DNA from: Candidatus Altarchaeales archaeon WOR_SM1_86-2
GTDB taxonomy: Archaea; Altiarchaeota; Altiarchaeia; IMC4; MCBC01
Direction of reading: 5' to 3'
NCBI GenBank assembly: GCA_001723855.1
Contig: MCBC01000157.1
Location: 1-21,494, forward strand
DNA length: 21,494 bases
In this document: positions 15,753 to 21,494 of the stretch, in pieces
Layout: every line of letters starts with the position of its first letter
How positions within the stretch are numbered: position 1 is the first letter of the stretch
Translations under genes and position numbers: made by a program
The notes under the pieces: generated by a model
What the model was told of the DNA's origin: nothing
Seen by the model: the letters and a program-made list of their open reading frames with translations, nothing else
Database searches by the model: none

Positions 15753-16901
15753 CTACTGTAATTCCACATAATATGTTTTTCCGTTAACATACGCGGTTAA
15801 GATGTGGGATTCTGGAACCCCCAATCTCTTAAGGACCCTGTCGTCTCCCCTTAATTCACCTGATGTATCAAACCCCAGCATTTCCCCGCATTCAGGGCAA
15901 AATGCTTCACCCTTTTTTATTAGACTCACGGGCTTCAGTATATCTTTTTTACTTCCGCATTTCACACAGCTGCCGGTATATGCGATCTCTCTGTCGATTG
16001 TTACCGTAATCCCCCCGATTTCATTGGTTTTATCCTTTATTTCCCCTATCAATTCAGATAATGTGCTATCAACCCCTGAATCTACTTTTATTACTTCCTC
16101 CAGATAAAAATGCCCAAGACAGCCCTCTCTGAACGGGATCTCGTAAATGAAGATTTCATTAGTATTCCCGTCAAATCTCAACTCCCTGCCGGCAAGTGAT
16201 GACTGCCTGCCCTTTTTTTTATGCATCAGTAATACGGCCTCCTGCACCTGGATTCCAGCAATTATTGAAGATGTGGTAGCAACCATTGCCACCTTACCTT
16301 CTGTAAGATCCTCTATCGGCAGTCCGGGACAGCTGTACTTCACGCTCAATAACTCATAATCTTTCTCTGAAAAGGTGCATTCGTAGCATGAAGTATGGGG
16401 GGGATCAATAACCTGCACCCTTCCTCTCAAACCCTCGATCGCCCCATCGATCAGCGGAGTTCCAACAAGATAGCAGTATTTGTTTACATACATCCTTGCT
16501 TCCCTGTTGTCCAGTCCCAGAATAACGACATCAAAGTTTCTGTAGAATCCTGCTCCCAAATCCCAGATAACATCCCCGAACAATCCTTTAACTTTTATAG
16601 TTTTATTCAATTCCTTTATATGCTTAACAATAGCATCCACCTTTCCCCTGCCTATATCATCTTCCCTCATCAACACGCATCTGTTCAAATTAACCATCTC
16701 GACAGTATCGTTATCCACAACCCAGATCTCACCAACGCCAATTAAAGCCAGGTTCTTGCAGATCTCGTTGCCCAGGGTTCCGGCTCCCACAACCAGAACT
16801 TTCGCGTCCCCAAGCACATCCTGGTCCCACCAGATTATCCGCTTCTGCCTCTCATATCTGTCCTCTGATAGAGATGTGAGGTCAATTACTTCGTTGTTCA
16901 T
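15753..16901 (-). CDS. E1-like ThiF/MoeB-family adenylyltransferase
   Basis: The 382-residue product has the ThiF/E1 Rossmann fold: GAGTLGN at 39-45, the D63-N-D acidic strand end, N71LNR with the conserved Arg, and DDIGRGK at 81-87. In the family this enzyme adenylates the C-terminus of a ubiquitin-like protein. Cys172 and Cys175 (CYEC) form half of the expected zinc site; Cys191 in YSCPGLP is a candidate for the thiolating cysteine. A C-terminal region of about 115 residues adds CVKC (312-315) and CPEC (335-338), a zinc ribbon, and ends with a strand HILTAYVNGKTYYVELQ. It lies in one series with genes for a Ubl, a RING-like membrane protein and a HEAT-like protein, which favours a Ubl-conjugation or Ubl-signalling role over thiamine or molybdopterin synthesis. 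Confidence 0.88.
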   Translation of the reverse strand: MNNEVIDLTSLSEDRYERQKRIIWWDQDVLGDAKVLVVGAGTLGNEICKNLALIGVGEIWVVDNDTVEMVNLNRCVLMREDDIGRGKVDAIVKHIKELNKTIKVKGLFGDVIWDLGAGFYRNFDVVILGLDNREARMYVNKYCYLVGTPLIDGAIEGLRGRVQVIDPPHTSCYECTFSEKDYELLSVKYSCPGLPIEDLTEGKVAMVATTSSIIAGIQVQEAVLLMHKKKGRQSSLAGRELRFDGNTNEIFIYEIPFREGCLGHFYLEEVIKVDSGVDSTLSELIGEIKDKTNEIGGITVTIDREIAYTGSCVKCGSKKDILKPVSLIKKGEAFCPECGEMLGFDTSGELRGDDRVLKRLGVPESHILTAYVNGKTYYVELQ

Positions 16902-16959
16902 TCTCTTAGTTATATTAAATTTTAAAAATGAAGTTTAAAAATGAAATTAAATGTCAAGA

Positions 16960-17469
16960 TCAACTTTTCCAGGGTTTAATAAATGTGCCGTAAGATTCAA
17001 TTATTTTATTCATGTTCACACCGCTGGCCTCTAATTCTTTGATGATCTTAGATGCAAAATCTTCTGGGAGATGTTTAAATCCGGAGCCCTTGATAGCCGC
17101 TACTGCGGCATATTTTCTCACTTCTAAGTCCTGATCTTTTGCAAATTTTTCTATTAACTTCTTTAACAACTCTTCCGGGAATTTATGCATGTTCAGCACA
17201 ATACTCCATGCTATACAATTATTTGAAAATTTCATCAGCAGTTCCTCCCCAAGATTTCTTGGAATCTTATCGAAGTTTTTTATGATTATGTCTGCAGCAT
17301 ATCTCCTTACTCTCTTACGATCATCATTCGCAAGTTTTATCAACAAAATCTCTCGCATGTCTCTCGGGATTTTGTCGAAATCTAAATCGAGATAAATGCC
17401 TCTTACAGTGTGCATTCTGACATCTTTATCTGTATTCCTTCTAATAAATATAAACTCATACCCCTGCAT
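16960..17469 (-). CDS. HEAT-like helical-repeat protein
   Basis: ATG 17469 overlaps the end of the RING-like gene by 14 bases (ATGCAGGGGTATGA), a typical coupled junction. A start at 17616 would add 49 residues out of frame with that gene and is rejected. The 169-residue protein has three to four helical repeats with D-I/V-R-x-Y/H-A and FDKIPRxMxE motifs, for example RKRVRRYAADIIIKNFDKIP and LEVRKYAAVAAIKG. These resemble HEAT or PBS-lyase-type repeats and suggest a protein-binding adaptor. There is no signal or membrane segment. Its place inside the Ubl gene series suggests a scaffold or substrate adaptor; that is inference. Confidence 0.72.
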   Translation of the reverse strand: MQGYEFIFIRRNTDKDVRMHTVRGIYLDLDFDKIPRDMREILLIKLANDDRKRVRRYAADIIIKNFDKIPRNLGEELLMKFSNNCIAWSIVLNMHKFPEELLKKLIEKFAKDQDLEVRKYAAVAAIKGSGFKHLPEDFASKIIKELEASGVNMNKIIESYGTFIKPWKS

Positions 17470-18283
17470 TTGAACACCCGTCCCTTGCACAGGTCTTCCC
17501 GTAATACTTCCATACATCCTCGTCGTAGTATGCCCCGCAGTCCCTGCATTTAACGATTCTCTTGCCCCCGGCGATTGAATCGTGAATGTTTTCATGCGTG
17601 AACGGGTCAATAGCATCCTTAGGGATCGCCGGATAAGATTTTGGATTCACAACCGAGAATCCTTTTGGCCTGCGTTTTATCGGGGGCGTTTCTATTTCTC
17701 CGCGCCGGCTGTCGCCAAATGTTATTTCCCGCCTTCCATGCGTTATATATCGATAGAAAAGATACAACAGGGATATTAAAAGTAACGCTCCGGAGGACAG
17801 TATGGCCTCCGAATGCAGCCCGAGAAAAATGAAAAATAACGGCGGTATTGTAAATAAAATATAACCCGTGTCTTTGCGGTTAAAAATCACATAACCAGCA
17901 GGAGGCATGAGAAATGCTAAAAGTAATAAAAGGGGGAGTATATCCTTCATCGCTAGATAAAATGCAAACGCTGCTGATGGCAGGTACATCATCACAATAA
18001 ATGGTGTAAAGCTCTCATCATCTCTATTAAGTGCCCAACCCATGAAAACAAGTGACCAAAACATTGCAAAGAAAAGCAAGAAAAGCAGTGTTATGAGCAT
18101 CGCATTGAATTCCATATAATCTGCAATCACCAGCATTAAAAGCGGAAATGCGATAGAAATGATTAATGGCAGCATGGCTGCCCTCGGGCCAAGATCAGTA
18201 TCCGAATTATATAGTGCCCGCTGTATAAACGGCGAAAAATACACAACTACAAACCACCACCCTACTAAGGCATCACTTACCAT
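17456..18283 (-). CDS. Multi-spanning membrane protein with a C-terminal RING-like zinc knuckle
   Basis: The 275-residue product has about six to seven hydrophobic helices up to residue 180, a basic linker, and a cytosolic-looking tail. The tail reads DAIDPFTHENI, then Cys246-x2-Cys249, GAYYDEDVWKYYG, Cys265-x4-Cys270. This follows the pattern of prokaryotic RING/treble-clef domains (an early DP-T-E turn, C-x2-C, an aromatic-x4-W segment, and a final Cys pair), with only one complete zinc site because the first knuckle lacks cysteines. In ubiquitin systems such domains recruit conjugating enzymes; here that is a hypothesis. The start overlaps the Ubl stop by 11 bases and its end overlaps the HEAT gene, so the three are translationally coupled. 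Confidence 0.75.
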   Translation of the reverse strand: MVSDALVGWWFVVVYFSPFIQRALYNSDTDLGPRAAMLPLIISIAFPLLMLVIADYMEFNAMLITLLFLLFFAMFWSLVFMGWALNRDDESFTPFIVMMYLPSAAFAFYLAMKDILPLLLLLAFLMPPAGYVIFNRKDTGYILFTIPPLFFIFLGLHSEAILSSGALLLISLLYLFYRYITHGRREITFGDSRRGEIETPPIKRRPKGFSVVNPKSYPAIPKDAIDPFTHENIHDSIAGGKRIVKCRDCGAYYDEDVWKYYGKTCARDGCSNAGV

Positions 18284-18779
18284 TACTTTGTTGATTATTT
18301 AATCTATTTAGATCATTATCTCCCTCGCTTTCCTCTTCCTCCCCTTCCTCAGCATATCCAAACCTATCAAAAGGTTCCAGGATTTCATCCGGTGGACGCC
18401 GGGTTATCATCGGCTTGGCAAAATCAACCGCATCTATGACCTCCAGTTCATCCAATTCCTCTGCCGATACATTGGAATATTTATCCTGGCGTTTTGCTCT
18501 TATACCTTCTTTTATAAGCATAATCGCATCGTAATTCTTAACTTCGGTATCAACAAGCGGTTTTGATAAGTCAATGAGTTGATTGGTTCTTTCCAAGACG
18601 AGAGAGTATCCTATGGGTTGATTGCTTCTATCAACCCTCTTTAATCCAGATTTTTCGATAATGTAATCCATCAACTCCTCGACACTATGATCTGGGTCTA
18701 TCTTGACAGCCAGCGGATTTTTATCGGGGCGCACCGGCATTCCATAGACCCATACAATAATCAAAATCTCACTTGCCAT
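18273..18779 (-). CDS. Ubiquitin-like beta-grasp protein (YukD/EsaB-like)
   Basis: Residues 4-92 follow the ubiquitin fold: strand LIIVWVYGM, strand LAVKIDPDHSV, helix EELMDYIIEKSGL, then strands in YSLVLERTNQLIDLSKPLVD and the final YDAIMLIKEG. This ordering, including the D-T-E-V-K-N-YD turn, recalls YukD/EsaB Ubls. A 76-residue tail follows that is acidic and disordered (EEGEEEESEGDND) and ends SNGK with no Gly-Gly. Conjugation would therefore need cleavage, for instance near EG92, or the protein acts without conjugation. It is the first gene of the minus-strand series ending with the E1-like enzyme and shares a 39-base promoter region with a zinc-protein gene. Confidence 0.75.
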   Translation of the reverse strand: MASEILIIVWVYGMPVRPDKNPLAVKIDPDHSVEELMDYIIEKSGLKRVDRSNQPIGYSLVLERTNQLIDLSKPLVDTEVKNYDAIMLIKEGIRAKRQDKYSNVSAEELDELEVIDAVDFAKPMITRRPPDEILEPFDRFGYAEEGEEEESEGDNDLNRLNNQQSNGK

Positions 18780-18818
18780 CCTTAAATTTATTTATATTAA
18801 AAATAATAAAATTATGGG
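18780..18818. promoter_or_regulatory. Divergent promoter between the Ubl operon and the zinc-protein gene
   Basis: The 39-base, almost purely A/T spacer (TTTATTTATATTAAAAATAA) must serve both directions. Such a tight space implies leaderless transcripts and overlapping TATA boxes, so the two units are probably coregulated. Confidence 0.45.
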
Positions 18819-19379
18819 ATGGCGGTGGATGATGATGAATTGGAAATCCTGGACGAGAAAGTAAAAAAGGCAGAGAAATCTGCTCTGGAGGAAGTTATCG
18901 ATCTGGAAGAATATGAGGATGTGGTGGGCAGGATTGATTTTCCAACGGAGTCTGAGCGAGTTGTTATTAAAGTTAAATGTGCAACTACCGAAAGAAACTA
19001 TGAAGTTTCCTTTGCTAAACAACTCAATGATTTCTACGAAGTCTTTGATATCAAAGAAGCGAAAGGAAAGGAATCAGGGTATGAATTGTATGAGCCTCAT
19101 GAGTCCGGATTAACCAAGCACGATGCAAGCAAATTTAATTGGGACGGCGTCGAATGCCCTTACTGCTATGGAAGATTCCCGGATGAACATAAATATGGTG
19201 CCAAGACAAATGTGCTTCAATGCATGAGTTGCGGAAGAATGTCTTGCGGAGGCAGTATTAAGTCAAGGGGGAGGACGATGTATTTTAAATGTCCTTGGTG
19301 CGGGAAGGGGGGCATTATAGGTACGGAGCCGTTTGAAGATTTTTCGATCCCTTTTGGGAAGAAGGGAAAAAAGAAGTGA
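18819..19379 (+). CDS. Zinc-binding protein with a TerY-C-like metal domain
   Basis: The 186-residue product has an acidic helical N-terminus (1-35), a beta-rich middle (about 38-105) and a Cys-rich C-terminal domain: C113-P-Y-C116, C135-M-S-C138, C143, and C158-P-W-C161-GKGG. The CPxC, CxxCG, C, CPWCG series resembles the TerY-C metal-binding domain that Aravind and colleagues linked to vWA, phosphatase and kinase stress systems; this match is from memory. A basic tail GKKGKKK ends it. No vWA partner is present. It is divergent from the Ubl operon and probably belongs to the same system as a substrate, adaptor or sensor. ATG 18814 lies in another frame and is not used. Confidence 0.7.
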   Translation: MAVDDDELEILDEKVKKAEKSALEEVIDLEEYEDVVGRIDFPTESERVVIKVKCATTERNYEVSFAKQLNDFYEVFDIKEAKGKESGYELYEPHESGLTKHDASKFNWDGVECPYCYGRFPDEHKYGAKTNVLQCMSCGRMSCGGSIKSRGRTMYFKCPWCGKGGIIGTEPFEDFSIPFGKKGKKK

Positions 19380-19392
19380 AGTTAAGGCAACG

Positions 19393-19902
19393 TTAAGGCA
19401 CCTGCAAGCTTCCTGCTTCTTCCATATAGATCCAGTATCCTTTGCCTGGTTTCATCACATCCAGGTATCCGTACCATGTTCCGTCGTAATATGCCATGTA
19501 TTCCCAGCCCCCGTTTTGATCATAAGTAAAGACCTTATCGTAAGAATTGTTGATTGACGCCAATGCTTCAATCACTTGAGTGGTTTCATTTGACGGCCAT
19601 CCAATTAAATTCCACCCAGAGTCAAGGGAAATATTTTTATCCGGGGCATATCCATTGATGGTTAAATTCGCCGCCTCTTTCATATACACCCAATAGCCCT
19701 TGCTTGGCTCTATTTTATCCAGATCGCCGTACCAGTTACCAGCATAATGTGCTTTGTAACTCCAGCCACCGTCTTGAGTATAAGTAAAGACCTTGTCAAA
19801 TTTTCCCTGTATCTGGGCTAATGCATGCCATAGAGAAGTATTTGCTGGCTGGAGGGGGATTGAGATTAGATTCCATCCTGTTTTTAAATTAAGTGTGTGA
19901 TG
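19393..19902 (-). pseudogene. 3' fragment of a surface-repeat protein gene
   Basis: The minus-strand frame contains two related units of about 80 residues: LKTGWNLISIP...VFTYTQDGGW...KGYWVYM and LDSGWNLIGWP...VFTYDQNGGW...KGYWIYM. This GWNLI/GYWIYM repeat is common at the ends of archaeal cell-surface proteins. Upstream of about 19902 the open frame (to ATG 20040) is Cys/Leu/Ile-rich, with no protein-like character, and overlaps the start of the insertion element. So the gene has lost its 5' part, including any signal peptide. The truncation point sits against the IS91-like element, which is the probable cause. Confidence 0.7.
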
Positions 19903-19934
19903 AGGGTAAATACAAACTATATTCCCTTTTAAAA

Positions 19935-19977
19935 TGTGGGTGTAATTGAGATTATGACAAAAACAACCACCCCCACA
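19935..19977 (+). repeat. Imperfect hairpin at the left side of the IS91-like element
   Basis: TGTGGGTGTAATTG (19935-19948) and CAACCACCCCCACA (19964-19977) can pair with three mismatches around a 15-base loop. HUH transposases recognise subterminal hairpins, so this could mark the element end. It overlaps the presumed original start (ATG 19954) of the transposase gene. Confidence 0.4.
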
Positions 19978-20075
19978 AATATTAATGAGATTCAAAATAT
20001 AAAAACATCTGGAATAGCGATCAACCAGATAACAGAGCAAAACTTAGAGATGTTGAGATTAGAGAGGTTTGGAAA

Positions 20076-21035
20076 ATGCCCCACTGTCAAGATCCCAGTA
20101 ATGGATATCTAACTTTTGAATGTCCCAATTGTGGTGAAACAAAAACAATCCACTTTAATTGCAACTCCCGCATATGCACTCATTGTGGAAAGATATACAA
20201 TGACAAATGGGCATCAGATTTAGCAGGCAGATTGTTTGATGTCCCCCATAGGCATGTCATTATGACAATGTCTCATTACCTCTGGCCGATCTTCAAGAAT
20301 AATTGGGAATTGCTTAAAGTAGTCATGGATTCTGCAATAGAGGCGATCGCAGATGCAATATCAAAAAGAGCAAAAAGAGACCTCAAACCGGCATTTGTTG
20401 TTGTGCTACACACATACGGTGGAGATCTCAAATTCAATGTCCATTTGCATCTATTGGTGGCAGAGGGAGGATTCCAGGGTGACAAATGGGTGGATGTAAA
20501 TGTAATCCCTTATACTACACTGCGGCACAAATGGCAAGAAGTATTGCTCACGAACCTTGAAAAACACCTTCCGGACACAGAAGAAAATCGGGAGTTGATG
20601 AGATTCTTTAAAGAGGATTTTAAGAAGGATTTCTTTGTGAATGCAAAGCGTAGAATAACCGGGGGAAAGAAAGAAATTGCAAGATACATTGGGAGATACA
20701 TAAGGCATCCGGCAGTTGCAAATTCCAGAATTACAAATTATGATGGTAAGAATGTCAGATTCTATTATGATAAAAAGGATAAGGACGGAAAGATCATTGG
20801 AAGATTGTACAAGACCATGGAAGTAGAAGAATTCATTGAAGCCATAATTAGCCACATACCAGACAACCAATTTAGAACAGTAAGATACTACGGGGCTTAT
20901 TGGAGAATCAAAAAGAGCAAATTCAAAGGAATTATTGACCTAGAAACTATATATCAGAAAAGTTTGATGGATTTCATCAAAATTTCTAATAAATGGGCAC
21001 AATTTGCCCAAATTGTGAGTGCAAAATGGTCTTAA
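20076..21035 (+). CDS. IS91-family Y2-type transposase, interrupted at both ends
   Basis: The 319-residue frame contains a zinc-binding N-terminal domain (ECPNC at 15-19, CNSRICTHCGK to residue 39), the HUH motif in FNVHLHLLVAEGG (about 119-131) and the catalytic tyrosine segment ARYIGRYIRHPAVA. These define the IS91/Y2 rolling-circle transposase. Upstream, the same frame is open from 19989 and reads VEIREVWK before the Met, as in relatives, but holds no start codon; ATG 19954 in another frame gives a plausible N-terminus, so one base seems missing between. At the 3' end, a second one-base loss near 20988-20993 diverts the frame. The other frame supplies the expected MGTICPNCECKMVLIDY zinc motif and runs to 21184. 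The element is probably inactive. Confidence 0.85.
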   Translation: MPHCQDPSNGYLTFECPNCGETKTIHFNCNSRICTHCGKIYNDKWASDLAGRLFDVPHRHVIMTMSHYLWPIFKNNWELLKVVMDSAIEAIADAISKRAKRDLKPAFVVVLHTYGGDLKFNVHLHLLVAEGGFQGDKWVDVNVIPYTTLRHKWQEVLLTNLEKHLPDTEENRELMRFFKEDFKKDFFVNAKRRITGGKKEIARYIGRYIRHPAVANSRITNYDGKNVRFYYDKKDKDGKIIGRLYKTMEVEEFIEAIISHIPDNQFRTVRYYGAYWRIKKSKFKGIIDLETIYQKSLMDFIKISNKWAQFAQIVSAKWS

Positions 21036-21184
21036 TTGACTACAAACCCAAGAAACCTCCCCCAGATTATCTATTTGAACGGAAAATTACGGACTGGTGC
21101 GAGGATTTGAGTAGTGTGAACTCTGTCGATATGCATCCGTTAGATCATAAGGTGCCGGAGGGAAATGTGAATGATGCTGCCTGA

Positions 21185-21463
21185 GTATCCATCGACACAA
21201 AAAAGTTTGATGTTGTGAGGTCTCTACGAAGGAATGTACAAATAGTTGAGAATATTATGCACGAACTGGAAAGAAAAAGTGACAATGGGCTGGTGCCTAT
21301 TGATGATCTGATCAAAGAGGTAAGAGAGCACGGCATTGATGCGAAAACATTAGATGGGATCATAATTGGAATGAGAAACAAAGGTACGATATATGAGCCG
21401 CGTTGTGGCCAATACGGGGTGGTTGATAGTACCCCTATGGTTCCAGGACCAATTCGTGCTTAA
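21185..21463 (+). pseudogene. C-terminal winged-helix fragment resembling replicative helicase MCM
   Basis: The frame after TGA 21182-21184 reads TKKFDVVRSLRRNVQIVENI, then MHELERKSDNGLVPIDDLI, then KEVREHGIDAKTLDGIIIGMRNKGTIYEPRCGQYGVV. The order (helix, LVPIDDLI, helix, GTIYEP wing) matches the C-terminal winged helix of archaeal MCM as I remember it. The only starts are GTG codons such as 21215, and no AAA+ domain is present, so it is more likely a fragment left beside the insertion element than a free-standing regulator. A small stand-alone wHTH gene is the alternative. Confidence 0.5.
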
Positions 21464-21494
21464 GTGCCCACGATGAAGAACGAACGTTTTTTAT

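Larger units (their letters stand above)
19935..21184 (+). mobile_element. IS91-like insertion element, probably decayed
   Basis: The transposase and its extra N- and C-terminal coding remnants span about 19954-21184. IS91 elements have no long inverted repeats or target duplications, and I could not fix the ends. The left limit is taken at the hairpin and the right limit at the stop codon of the C-terminal remnant. Confidence 0.55.

Noticed and set aside
17470..17616. N-terminal extension of the HEAT-like protein to ATG 17616
   Set aside because: The extra codons overlap the zinc knuckle of the RING-like gene in another frame and read as non-protein-like Thr/Gly-rich sequence; ATG 17469 gives a coupled overlap.
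19903..20040. N-terminal 46 codons of the surface-repeat frame starting at ATG 20040
   Set aside because: Cys/Ile/Leu-rich with no signal-peptide logic, and they overlap the start of the transposase element; taken as chance open frame beyond a truncation.

Overview
The window reads as a chromosomal segment of an archaeon. Diagnostic genes are an archaeal class I CCA-adding enzyme, RNA polymerase subunit A'', ribosomal protein L30e, a KH-domain NusA-like factor, class I lysyl-tRNA synthetase, the chromosomal protein MC1 and a pilin with a class III (QSAMEYL-type) signal peptide. Promoters look archaeal (A/T-rich TATA boxes, short or absent leaders). MC1 points toward the Euryarchaeota or an uncultivated relative; the sequence alone does not fix the lineage. 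I found no tRNA, rRNA or CRISPR array, and no stretch above 300 bases lacks a gene or gene remnant.

Layout. (1) 1-1428: 3' end of the CCA-adding enzyme gene, then hisG, whose coding similarity runs upstream of its first usual start codon. (2) 1543-7742: cell-surface and envelope genes: a very large membrane-anchored TPR protein with a transglutaminase-like domain and a Cys-rich tail, apparently split by two frameshifts; a coiled-coil protein; and a DUF4382-type lipoprotein with a 24-cysteine repeat tail. (3) 7755-11521: an unstable accessory block between two direct copies of the lysS promoter and 5' end. It holds an AbrB-type antitoxin gene, a frameshifted PIN toxin gene, a shikimate-kinase-like P-loop gene, a pentapeptide-repeat membrane protein, an acylphosphatase with a repeat-built coiled tail, and three short remnants of further pentapeptide-repeat genes. 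(4) 11522-13586: intact lysS and the MC1 gene. (5) 13623-18779, minus strand: a compact gene series reading Ubl, RING-like membrane protein, HEAT-like protein, ThiF/E1-like enzyme, rpoA2, rpl30e, nusA, pilin. A Zn-ribbon protein (18819-19379) diverges from the Ubl gene across 39 bases. (6) 19393-21494: a truncated surface-repeat gene, an IS91-like transposase with signs of decay, and a C-terminal winged-helix fragment resembling MCM.

The most interesting material is in region 5. A beta-grasp Ubl, an E1-like enzyme with a candidate catalytic cysteine, a multi-spanning membrane protein with a RING-like zinc knuckle, a helical-repeat protein and a TerY-C-like zinc protein sit together without any visible E2 or JAB peptidase, directly upstream of the core transcription genes. 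Next to them, RNA polymerase A'' is unusually short. It lacks the N-terminal extension and, in frame, the near-universal region around the GIEAAR motif. Region 3 is the second highlight: a duplication that rebuilt an intact lysS on one side of an island and left a dead 51-codon stub on the other.
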